From Rallus limicola (taxonomy: Eukaryota > Chordata > Aves > Gruiformes > Rallidae), in contig JAKCOZ010000018.1 of assembly GCA_022605955.1 (NCBI GenBank), positions 2,612,001 to 2,676,000 on the forward strand: 64,000 nucleotides of DNA, in the 5' to 3' direction. This document shows positions 26,746 to 36,900 of this stretch, one piece after another; position 1 is the first letter of the stretch; the number at the start of each line of letters is the position of its first letter. The translations under genes were made by a program, and so were the position numbers. The notes beneath the pieces are model-generated. The model had not been told where the DNA came from. It did not search any database and saw only the letters and a program-made list of their open reading frames with translations.

Positions 26746-29700
26746 ATACTCATACACAGGGACACAGGATATGGACAAATACTCCTGGGTGATCCAAGGA
26801 CGGAGTTTCTCTAATTGAGAAGTGGGTGAAAGGTCTTTCATACTGACATACAAGAGAGACTTCTGTTGGCAGAGCTGGTGCTTGCAGTTTCTATACACAT
26901 AACTTCTGGATTCAGACATGTTACAGCATAAGCAAGATTTATTTGTGACATAATGGCTAGGAAAATCTATGAGCTTATAAATACTGAGATCAGCAGCTCC
27001 CTGTATGGAAGACCGAAAGCGTGTTTTCAAATATGGGGCTTCCTTGCCTTCCCTTTAACTTCTGTTCTCAGAAGACAGTCCAAATGCAGTGGCACAGGTT
27101 GGCAGTAGAAGACAGTCAATTCTACATGACCCAACTAGAGAGACAGTCCTTGGATGAAGAGCTGCTACCACTGAAGGCAATCCAGCTTCTCAGGCCTGAA
27201 TCCCTGCAAGCCAAACCACACAGGCCAGAAAGAACATCTGAAGGTGAGATTTTTCTAATCACCCGAACTTCATAGCAATCTGGTGTTCCCTGAATCTAAT
27301 GTCAGTGACAAACTGTGCCTTTCTGTAGCAAAAAAACCCAACAAAACAAAACAAAAAGCAAAAGGTAACCCAAAACCAAATAAGTGTAGTAAGGAACAGT
27401 TCTGGTTCTTCGCAGGCTTGGTATCATACATCCAGTTCACACAAACATTCAGGATCTTAATGCAGAATCTTCTTTATTGAACCTGAGTGACTTAGGCGTG
27501 ACAGACGATGAGAAACAAGTGGGAATTTTCAGAATAGTTAAAAACAGACAGTTGTAGGAAACTTTCGACACTTACTGTGCTGAATTAAGTAGCAGACAGT
27601 TCAGATACTTCAGTATTTGCCTTTAGCTTTCTATTACTGTCAGAGCTCGTTATTTATCAGTTTACAAGTGACTTTTAATAAAACTACCTGCAGCTAAAGT
27701 TTAGATTCTGTGAAGCATTAAATTATACAGAGGATAACAGTCAAAAAGTAAGAAGCATGTGAAAGAATGCTCAACTTCCTCTGGGAAATAGGATTTTAAT
27801 TCTGAAAGTTTAAATTCTAAACAAGAAGTAGCACATCCCCCATGAGCCACAACAAGGGGGTGAAATGAAATTAACTATGCAATAAAAATGGTTCCCATTT
27901 TTTTCTGGACGATCCAGTTTGCCTGTTTTAGGATGTTATGTACAGTCAGAACTGGCATTGCTGCCAAATGAAACAGCTCAGACTTCTCCATAGACCCAGT
28001 GTCAAAACTTTTTCTTGCTCTGCTGTACTCTGTGAAGGCATGATCACTTGCATAGTCATACAGAAAAGCCATATCAGAGAGGAGCTACAGTCTGAAACTA
28101 ACCATTTATTCATGATTTTTTGTTAGATTAGCTAATACAGCCAAATCCCTGATCCCATTTCCTCTTGTGGTCACAATACTGCTTATCCTGGCACAAGGAT
28201 CCTGCAGCATTAATGCAGAGCCTGGGAAAGGACCGTGTCTTGAAGTTGCAGCACCAGCTAATCCTGCCTTTTAAGTCTGTGCACAAGGTATTCCTTCTGA
28301 GGTTTTGAGCTTTTACACCACTGTAGCAAATGAAGGTGGCCCAAATCCCATCCCTGCACTGCTCTGGGCAATGGGACTCCTGACCCCAGGGACAGAATGT
28401 ATTGTGTCACTTATCAGCAAGCAGCAAGGTGAGATCCTACTCTGACACTGCTGAGATTTTACCTACCTCTTGGATGAGAAACCTAACCGATTAGGACTGC
28501 CCCAACTGGATAATTACTTTTGATCAGTGCTGGCCCTCCATCATAATAAGGCAGAGAATTAAAAAAAAATAGTTTCTAAGTCCACCTATAGTCCTACACG
28601 AATATACAGATTAAAATATATGCAAAATGTTTGTTTGTAAGGAAAAAAAATCTCATGAATATACTTTATTTTGAACACAAGGTAAAATTTGCAAAGCATG
28701 GGGTGTTCAAGAATTCAGCTCCTTGGAAACACTGAGCCAGTCATAAAGAGGAATATAAATATTGAAAACAAAACTCACACTAAAACCAAAACTATCCCCA
28801 AGACTATATTGGTTAGCAGCAGCTCTTACTTTCTCCTCATTTTCTGTGGCTTCCCTCCATGCTGGTTTAGCTGCATTTAAACTACCAGTCCAGAAGCTGT
28901 CAGGAAATCTGTAGAGGAAGAAATGTTCTGGCATTCATGGGATGGTGTCTTCTCTGCCTGCAGGAAGGAATGTGTGCTGCAGAGATGAGAATACAAAGTG
29001 TTCCTGCTCAGTCCCAGCTTCTTGCTCTGTCTGCAGGAATAAAACAAAGAGCCAACTGCATCACTGGGTTGCAAGTGTAACCAAGAAGCTGAAATATCAT
29101 TATTTTCATCAACACAGTCTCACAAGCAACATGTTTGCCCATCTGGCATGAAATTCCCTCCCAGGAACTTTCAGGATTGACAGCATTTCCCATGAAGGTC
29201 TGAAATGAGCACAAATATCAGCAGATAAGCTGTTGAAGATTTCTTCCTTCTCAGCATTGCAAACTCACTAGTGGTTTTCTTCTTGTTCTGTAAGCTGTTT
29301 AAATATTTAGAGAATTTGAAATACACCAGGATCAAATCCAATCCTGCATTTGTGTATGGACAGGATGCTCTGCAATTGCAACATTCACTCCAGATTTTGA
29401 CTTTAAATGTAACAGCAATTTTTTTCTTCTTTATTGGCTTGTCAGACCTTCCTTGGGATGGGTACAATGACCGAAATTCGATGCTGTTAACCAGTATTGA
29501 GCTGATCTGAAAGCAGTAGAAACTCTGCAGGTTCTATGAAGTTAGCTTTGCTTAGCTTAAGAAAACAACTGGTTGCCTAAATAAAAGGGGCCAATTATAA
29601 TCTGAAGGTCAGAGCCAACCAGCTTTCATTGGTGTCAATAGTTCTTGATAAAAATAACAAAAGAGGATGAGTTGAAATACCCACCATCTATTCAGCCGTC

Positions 29701-29862
29701 AGAAGAGTTGGATAACACTGAAATGCCGTTGTTTAAAAAATGGATTAATCAGGTTTTTTTCTTACTCTTCAGTTGCCTTTGCGTTGGGTTTTTCTTTTGG
29801 TGCTTTTTGTTTGTTTTTCTAAAATAAACATGTACATCCTCCCCTCCCCCAAGGAAAGAAAA
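26746..29862. other. Intergenic, nothing recognised
   Basis: No supported gene or transposon. Short open frames of up to 98 codons have no recognisable features. The stretch leads into the hexanucleotide repeat at 29863. Confidence 0.55.
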
Positions 29863-30030
29863 GGAGAGGGAGAGGGAGAGGGAGAGGGAGAGGGAGAGGG
29901 AGAGGGAGAGGGAAAGGGAAAGGGAAAGGGAAAGGGAAAGGGAAAGGGAAAGGGAAAGGGAAAGGGAAAGGGAAAGGGAAAGGGAAAGGGAAAGGGAAAG
30001 GGAAAGGGAAAGGGAAAGGGAAAGGGAAAG
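29863..30030. repeat. (GGGAGA)n/(GGGAAA)n hexanucleotide tract
   Basis: About 168 bp of pure purine on the plus strand: roughly 8 GGGAGA units to about 29910, then about 20 uninterrupted GGGAAA units. Runs of three G separated by three bases match the canonical G-quadruplex pattern many times over. The pure purine/pyrimidine strand asymmetry also suits triplex formation. The switch from GAG to GAA units suggests one A/G change that then spread by slippage. All long open frames here, in several frames on both strands, are translations of the repeat and not genes. Confidence 0.97.
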
Positions 30031-30083
30031 GCAGGCAAAAGGAGGCACCGTGGCAGCACTGGAGGGGAATACCTCGGACTTCG

Positions 30084-30097
30084 GCGCCATCTAGGGA
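30084..30097 (-). promoter_or_regulatory. CTCF-like motif
   Basis: The minus strand reads TCCCTAGATGGCGC, which matches 12 of 14 positions of the core CCASYAGRKGGCRS as I recall it. This is a motif match by eye; binding has not been shown. Confidence 0.4.
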
Positions 30098-30920
30098 TAA
30101 CAGCTCCCATTGCCGCTGATTTCCAGCCCCAAAGGTGAGCAAGCACTGATGACAACCCCTTGTCGCGGTTTGCACGAATATCTTCTCTCATAGTTGCATT
30201 CCTGGAAGCTCCTTTCAAAGCTATAGTTTCGACGAAAAAAAACCTAACCCAAAAAGCCCCCCAAAACCCCACCCGCCAGAAAAAATCCCCACCCCAAAAC
30301 CTCCAACCCCCCCACAAACCCTAAACCAAAAGCATGTATTTTACCCAGCTGCAGTGAAAGCTTCTCCTCCTTTCAGCTTAAGACCACTTGACTTTGAAAG
30401 CACTGCAACTTACCTCCCTAAAAAGTGGGACAAAACATGTCCAGAAAACACAGCACTCTTGCCTTTTTTCCCCCCCAGCGCCTCAGTAGTTACTTGATTC
30501 TCTCCTGTTTCCCCCAGATAGAGTTCAGCTGCACTCCAGTGCCCGTGTGTCAGGATTCCGGGCATTTTGTAATTGCCCAGATTCCATATTCCCACCTACC
30601 CAAGTAAAAGCAGCAACTGATGATAAGCTTCTTCAAGTATCTACTTTCCCTACAGGAAACCCATCGCTGAGGAGTGAGGTCAGGAAGTACACTGCTGGTC
30701 GTGTGTGTGTGCGTGTGTGTGTGAAATTGGATTTGAAGGCAGAATCTCAGGCAGAGTTTTACTCAAAGCATACATTTCAGATGCAGATAAGTCGGTTGGC
30801 ATCTCCTTGGAGCGCTAGTGCCACTGACATGTCACATACACCCGAGTCCCTAAGTGCGCACAGCAACTCAGCGCCCACCCTGCTGGGGAGACCCCGGGTC
30901 GGTCACCAGCAGCTGCTTGG

Positions 30921-30934
30921 CCACTAGGTGGTGG
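30921..30934 (+). promoter_or_regulatory. CTCF-like motif
   Basis: The plus strand reads CCACTAGGTGGTGG, matching 13 of 14 positions of the CTCF core, with T for C in the GGC triplet. It points towards LCP2, opposite to the motif at 30084. Confidence 0.45.
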
Positions 30935-31008
30935 GGAAGCCTCGTGGTTCCGTCCATACAAAGGAGCTCGGTGAAGCTGGCAAACACTTTCGGACCTTGC
31001 ATTAATCA

Positions 31009-31060
31009 TCACAGAATGCGTTAGGATGGAGAGGCCCCTTAAAGGTCACCTGGTCCCACA
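31009..31060 (-). mobile_element. Probable old CR1 3' remnant, antisense
   Basis: 'tcacagaatgcgttaggatg' followed by 'gagaggccccttaaaggtca' and 'cctggtccca' resembles the antisense CR1 tail (acagaatgg...ttgg...aaggtcatctggtcca). It is diverged and short, so the call is tentative. Confidence 0.5.
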
Positions 31061-32255
31061 CGGGCATTGCAAAGTCAAGGTTAACACTCGACTGCAGGAA
31101 TTAAGGACGTTTGAGAAGGAAGCGTGGCTCACTGATTATACAAGACAGTAAAGAATATGTAACAAAAGGAAAACATGTCATAAAGATCCACTTTGCTTTG
31201 GGACTGAGATGAACATGAAAACTAAATTCTTAAGAAGGTTTGAAGAACTTTTCTTCGTACTAGGAAAACTCACACATAAACTGAGTTATTCTAGAAAAAG
31301 AAGCCATTCTGAGAGCTGTTCAAAGCAAGCCCTTGACTCCACTTGAAACAGGATGCTGTGGGACAGACCACCACAAAGAGATTAGAGAAAATGGAAAATA
31401 TTGAGGCCCTTCGAAGGCAGCAAGATGTGGGCAGTGTCAATTTCCCTCCTGCGGTGGCTGAAATTGGTAGACTCTCACATTTTCAAAGATCAGTCACCAG
31501 ACCACCGCTACATCTGAAAGAACTGAGCCACTGGCAGCAGTTATTTGAAGAGACACTTTTTTTAATGTGAAGGTTGTATCACTGCAGGCATCAAGTATAA
31601 AAGATCTAATTCTTTAAAAAGAAGAAAAAAAACAGGTCACAAGAGAAAAGGTGCTAATAGTTGTAATGTCAATATTTCTCAGGATTTGAAAAGCTAAAAG
31701 CTTAAAATCCATTTCATAGAGGATTGCCAACTGAAGTATATAACAAATTATCCTATGGAACAGATGCAGCTTGTGTTGTTCCTTTTGTGGAGCAGGGGAT
31801 TTGCCACATGGCATTTCTGGCCATACAGACACTTTAAAGTATCTTTTGAAACAGCTCTCTGCAGTCTGGTTGGGACTGGGGGCCACGACTCATGGATTGA
31901 ACATTTTCCACTGATGTTTTCAAATGCAAACATAGCTTGGAAATGCAATTTTAAAATTGTTAAGAGGAATCTAGCAGTATATCTGAAAATTCAAATGTAG
32001 AAAACACAAAGTGATGTTTCCTCAGCAAGCCTCATCGGGCCACCACATCCTATGTGTTTATCACATTACAAAAGCTCTAGACAAAGACAAAGCTCAAGTA
32101 AACCAGCAGCTGGGTTTTGCAAAATGCATGAAATGTACATGTAGCTATAATGTGCTCACAGTGACATAGCCAGGATGCAAGCAACTAATAATGGTTAGAT
32201 GTGTTCACAAGCTAATTTAATCCCATTTCATCCCCAGACCTAGATTTAAAATGAA
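31061..32255. other. Intergenic, one small unexplained ORF
   Basis: No recognised gene. A 75-codon open frame at 31343-31570 (plus) has a fairly balanced, protein-like composition (for example MENIEALRRQQDVGS). It has no known motif or visible splice structure, so I do not call it a gene. Confidence 0.45.
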
Positions 32256-32640
32256 GAATCATAGAACCATAGAACTCTTTGGGTTGGAAGACAGCTCAAA
32301 GATCCTCTAGTTCCACCCTCCTGCCATGGACAGGGACACCTCCCACAAGCCCAGATGACCCAAAGCCCCATCCAACCCAGCCTTGAAAACTACCAGGGAG
32401 GGGGCATCCACAGCATCCCTGGGCAACCTGTTCCAGTGTCTCACCACCCTCACAGTGAAAAACCTCTTCCTTATATCTAGTCAAAATCTACCCTCCTCCC
32501 ATTTATAGCCATTGCCCCTTGTCCTATCGTTACACACACTTGTAAAAAGTCCCTCCCCAGCTTTCCTATACACCCCCGCAGGTACCGGAAGGCTGCTACG
32601 AGGTCTCCCCTGAGCCTTCTCTTCTCCAGGCTGAAGAGGT
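32256..32640 (-). mobile_element. CR1 LINE fragment, antisense
   Basis: About 385 bp of CR1 3' end on the minus strand. On the plus strand it begins 'gaatcatagaaccatagaac' and runs through 'tcctgccatggacagggaca' and 'cattgccccttgtcctatcg'. It ends in the antisense of the [13 protein letters not shown] segment of the reverse transcriptase. It lies 1.2 kb upstream of the LCP2 start codon. Confidence 0.95.
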
Positions 32641-33539
32641 GATGATATTTCTGTGATACTGTCAGTACATGCCTCAGATGATTCATACAGGTCATTTCAA
32701 GTAAGAACCCACAAAACACAACTACAACATGTATTTGATAACCGCTATGCTGTTTAGAACAGCTGTTACAGAAGTTTAGTTTTACATGCTTCTTCCATCA
32801 TTTACCAAAATTTCTCCTGAAATATTAAGCTACTCTGAACCAGCCTGCAACTTTCAATAGAAAAGATACAGAAACTTGTAGATACGATGTCTGATACTCA
32901 TCTTACAGACTCAAGGTTAGAAGGTCTTCAATGACCAGAAAGAACGAGAGTGATGCATTTCATTAGAAAGAATAGAAACTTTCCAGTGCTTCAGAACCTG
33001 TGTCTTGTCTTACTAATACAGCAAGCTCAGAAAACTGCTTTTGTGCAGGCCACTGGAGCAGATGTGAACAGTGACCTCCAGCATTCATACTAGCACAGCT
33101 CTGGGAGGACACTCCACATCAAGAAAATGGAGAATCCTCACTAGAGGTAGCTGAAAACCAGAGCACAGAAACAAGGACAATGTAACAATTTTTCGTTTAA
33201 CCTTGTCCATTTTTTAGTTTCACTGAGAGATTCCTTATTTGAAGGAAAGCTGACTGTGATTCCATCCCTCATTCACACATACCTGTGCCAACCAGAACCT
33301 TTTACTGTTGTACAAATTAAAGAAGATAATGTGACACTTCAGGTAGTGAGGTAAATTGAACAAGTTTCTCCTCTTTGGAGGGACGCTTGCCTGGGCTAGG
33401 CTTGTACAGAAGCAGTAACCAATGTCTACAGAGATAATATACAAAAATATTTATACAGTATGGAACGGGTATACACCTAGGTATTTCTGTGTGCTCCACA
33501 GGCAAACGGGGTGCATGGGAGCTCACTTGTATGCAGAAG
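32641..33539. other. LCP2 upstream flank, nothing specific recognised
   Basis: AT-rich sequence between the CR1 and the probable LCP2 promoter. I see no exon or repeat. Confidence 0.5.
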
Positions 33540-33866
33540 GCAGAACACTTTCAACACTTTGCTGTGCTTCCTTGTTTACTTATTTATATTCAGACAAAGG
33601 AAGTGGTGAAGCTGACTAGCTGACAACTTTTCTGAGAAGAGACCATTTTGTGTGAGAGGAAGCAGTATCTCCTGGATGTCCTAACAACGTTGTTCTAAAT
33701 TACAAAAAAAACCCAGCCAACAAACACAGTCTGAAACAGGAGGAGCTGGTACTGGGCAAGGAATTACTGGACACACTGGAGAGATCCACACAGAGGGAAT
33801 ATATGGCTGTTTCATCCATAGTGCTGCTATGAACGTTCTCTGACTGCCCAGAGGAGAAAACTTACA
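33540..33866 (+). promoter_or_regulatory. LCP2: Probable LCP2 promoter and 5' UTR
   Basis: This region immediately precedes the LCP2 start codon and must include 5' UTR unless there is an upstream noncoding exon. It contains two ETS/PU.1-type sites, AAAGGAAGTG at 33596-33605 and AGAGGAAGC at 33655-33663, which suit a haematopoietic gene. AT-rich 'tatttatatt' at 33581-33590 and 'aatatatgg' near 33799 are possible but weak TATA-like elements. There is no CpG-rich stretch. The transcription start cannot be placed from sequence alone. Confidence 0.45.
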
Positions 33867-33944
33867 ATGGATTTGCGAAACATTCCCTACCGTTCGGACG
33901 TGGCTACGTGGAACCCAGATGACTTAGCAGAATATTTTAGGACG
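33867..33944 (+). CDS. LCP2: LCP2 coding exon 1 (residues 1-26)
   Basis: Starts [20 protein letters not shown], clearly equivalent to the human SLP-76 N-terminus (MALRNVPFRS...). It encodes the start of the SAM domain and ends in phase 0 at a strong gtaagt donor. The ATG at 33867-33869 has A at position -3 and G at +4, a good Kozak context. Confidence 0.97.
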
Positions 33945-36900
33945 GTAAGTTAACTGTGTTTCCTCTTCATATGATGGCGGAGTGAACTACCCTAATGATG
34001 CTTGTGCTGAAGGGGTGTATTCTTATAATGTACAAAACTTGCTACAAAGCTAAAAGCAAAACTGCTGACAATTAAGAAGCTGAGCTAAACCTGCCAATGA
34101 AATCTGTAAGTGAATCCTGAAAGTGTGTTTTAAATTGGGTACAAGAGAATCTCATGGCTTTTCAGAGGAAATATACACTTTACTACTAAGTGTTAATACA
34201 TATTAAACAGCTGAAGAAGGCATTAGTCTGTGAAGATTAAAAGTTTTCTAGGTCTTTAATAATTTGCAGAAGACTTTTTTTTTTCTCTTCCAAATTGCTC
34301 AGTATTCACAAATGAAGCTTGGAATGTCTTTGCTAGTAACATCCATGAGAACCCAGCCAGGGACTTAACAGTTGTGGATACATGGACTGTTGAGAAGTTG
34401 AAAAAAACTGTTCACCTTTTTATTTGACTTCCCCATTCTAAAAATTCTTGGACAAGATTCATGGCTGAAGTTTACTAGCTAACCCATTTTTCCTGTCACT
34501 GACACTTTCTTTGACATGACTTTGTGTGAGCAGCTAGGATTTTCTGTTTCTCTTGACTCCTTTTTCACCTGTGAGCATCTATAAATTTCCTTTTACAATG
34601 CAGAGGAGTTTCCACACTGAAGAAATACTTTCAAAGGCAAACCAGGAATTTACTGCCAGTATACAGCCCCTGCACAGCAATGCTGGCATATTGTAATTGC
34701 TCAGGAATGTGTAACTGGGCCAGTTTTACTACATTTTCGTACCTGGGTGCTCTCTGTAACTTGTTCCTTTTTCAATTCACATCAGAGATAGTGCCTGCCC
34801 TATCTTCCTTGCAACTGAATACCCTCCTACCAGAGTTTGAAAGCATCAACCTGGAATTTAACATTAAGATCAATCAGAAGATTTGGGAAGATTTTTATGT
34901 AGTGCCAGCATAGCTGATGAATTTTCAAGCGAGCTGTCAGACTAGATTTGTAAAACCTGGAACAATTTGGGCTTTGTTTTGAAATCATGTGAAATTTATT
35001 GTTTCAACAGCTCCTATAATACAATGAGGGTTTTCTTGGGGGAGCTGAGGCAAGTTTGATACCAGAATGCAAAGCTAGCTACTAAAGACAAGCAGATCAA
35101 ACACAAAGTCTATGTCTACCAAATCCCCTGAGAAGTGAAACTGCCAACTGCTTGCAAACCTCTATTTTAGGGTGCAGGGCTTATTGGCACAGGAAAATGA
35201 AACGAAGAGTCAGAGATGGAACAGATGAGATCATTATCAACAGGCAACTTCAGAAAAATACAAAAAACCATGGTAACCCTGGTGCATGGTGGTTTGGAAC
35301 ACCATTTCCAAGAGACTGAGAAGGGAAATGGCTTCCTAAAAGGGTTGATAATGATATTCTCAACAGTGCTAAAAGGATTAACTCTAAGTTCTTTTATAAC
35401 GGACCAGGCCCAGTTACATTAATTTTTGAGTACCTCCCATTTACTGAACCAGATACCCCCAGATAGCAATAATCTTGGCATTCCATTTCTGGGGAGGTGA
35501 ATTAACGCAAAACCTGCTTCAAGTAATCTATGAAATCTGTGTAAAACTGTAACATCAGCTTAATTCAGCAAGCTCTGGGCAACTGCCACAACTGACCAGA
35601 TCTTTTCTCCAGATAAACTCACACATTTTCCCTCACACAGACCATTAAGGGGCCAAGTGTTATGCCTTAGGACTGCTGTATTTGCATCCAAATGATATAT
35701 TTTGCCTGCAGCTGTATGTTCAAAGTCCAGGATTCAAAACCAAGAAGAATAACCATTTTCCCCCCTCCTAAACTGACATAATTGCAGCATAATTTCCAAA
35801 GGACAATCACATTCAAACCTTGTCTCACCTGAAGTTATTGGTCATGACAGGGGGCAGTGGTAAGATTTTTGTCAATTCATTGTTAGTTTGCACCTTCATA
35901 TTAGCAAAATTCAGCCAGTTTACATATCAGTAAATTATGTAACATAGGATGATGTAATACTGGCCTGAATAAAGTCCTCACTTTCTGTCAAATAAGAATT
36001 CTTCATATGTAACAGCAGTAACATGGAATTTATGCCTGTTAACTTAAGGCCTGTGTGAATTTAAACCATGCATTCAAAATAAAGAACTAATAAAGAACTA
36101 AACCCTCAAATACTTTCTAAAGATTTCATTTTAGAAAACATAAAGATGTTTATATCTGTAATAACCCAAGGGTTGTTTTAAAAGCTAAAGAGGATTTTTC
36201 ATCACTTACTCTACAAATGCGATTAGGTCTCAGTCACACTGATGGCTTTACCAAGTACAGCTGTCACTCACTGCTGCATACAGACTTGTGCTGGTAAAAT
36301 CCTGACAGCACTCACTATATGAAAGAGACATAATTTACAGGTTCAAGTCCTTAGTTGCACAGAAGTCATCATCTGTTTGCTAAAATATTTAGCAGAGCGG
36401 GTCTGTTTCTGCATAGGTGTAACTGAAGGTGGCTCCTAAAAATATTCTCTCAGCTGTTCAGAAGTTTTCTGGACCTGTTCTCACATAAGACCCAGTTGCA
36501 AGATTAATCCTTAAAATGAATAAATAGGATAGAACAAAGAAAGGACACAATGCTCCCTCTAGGATGTTCTCTGCTTTAAGGGGGTTATCCCAGCAGCACA
36601 GGTTCATCTGCATAACTTTCACTAACTAAAGTTGCAGGCAGGACCAGAGCCATTCTTTTGTCTTGAAGACCCCAAAAGTCATTTGTCTCCTGCTCTCTGG
36701 GTTTCTCCTGCTATGGACTTGATCAACTTGAAACACAAAAAAAACATTCTAGCCAGAACAAGAGTGTAAGCTGTATTCTCACATTATGCTATTACTTTTC
36801 AAATAAAAAACCCTTTAAGTAATCCACTGGAAATATTTAAAAGCCCTGTCATGCTCAGTGTGGTTAGGTTTTTGTCTTTTTTTTTTTTTTTTCCTAAGTC

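Larger units (their letters stand above)
30031..31008. promoter_or_regulatory. Candidate regulatory/boundary region upstream of LCP2
   Basis: Relatively GC-rich compared with its surroundings. It contains two CTCF-like motifs in divergent orientation (30084-30097 minus and 30921-30934 plus), a C-rich stretch around 30236-30330, and a GT-rich run near 30700-30722. No exon is recognised. The position, 3-4 kb upstream of the LCP2 start codon, suits an enhancer, alternative promoter or insulator, but this is inference from motifs alone. Confidence 0.35.

Noticed and set aside
29749..30317. Several overlapping ORFs of 113-182 codons on both strands
   Set aside because: They are translations of the GGGAGA/GGGAAA repeat (Gly-Lys, Ser-Leu or Pro-Phe runs); six-base repeats keep frames open without coding.
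30240..30325. Telomere-like 'cctaaccc' and 'aaccctaaac'
   Set aside because: Single isolated copies within a C-rich stretch, not a TTAGGG array.
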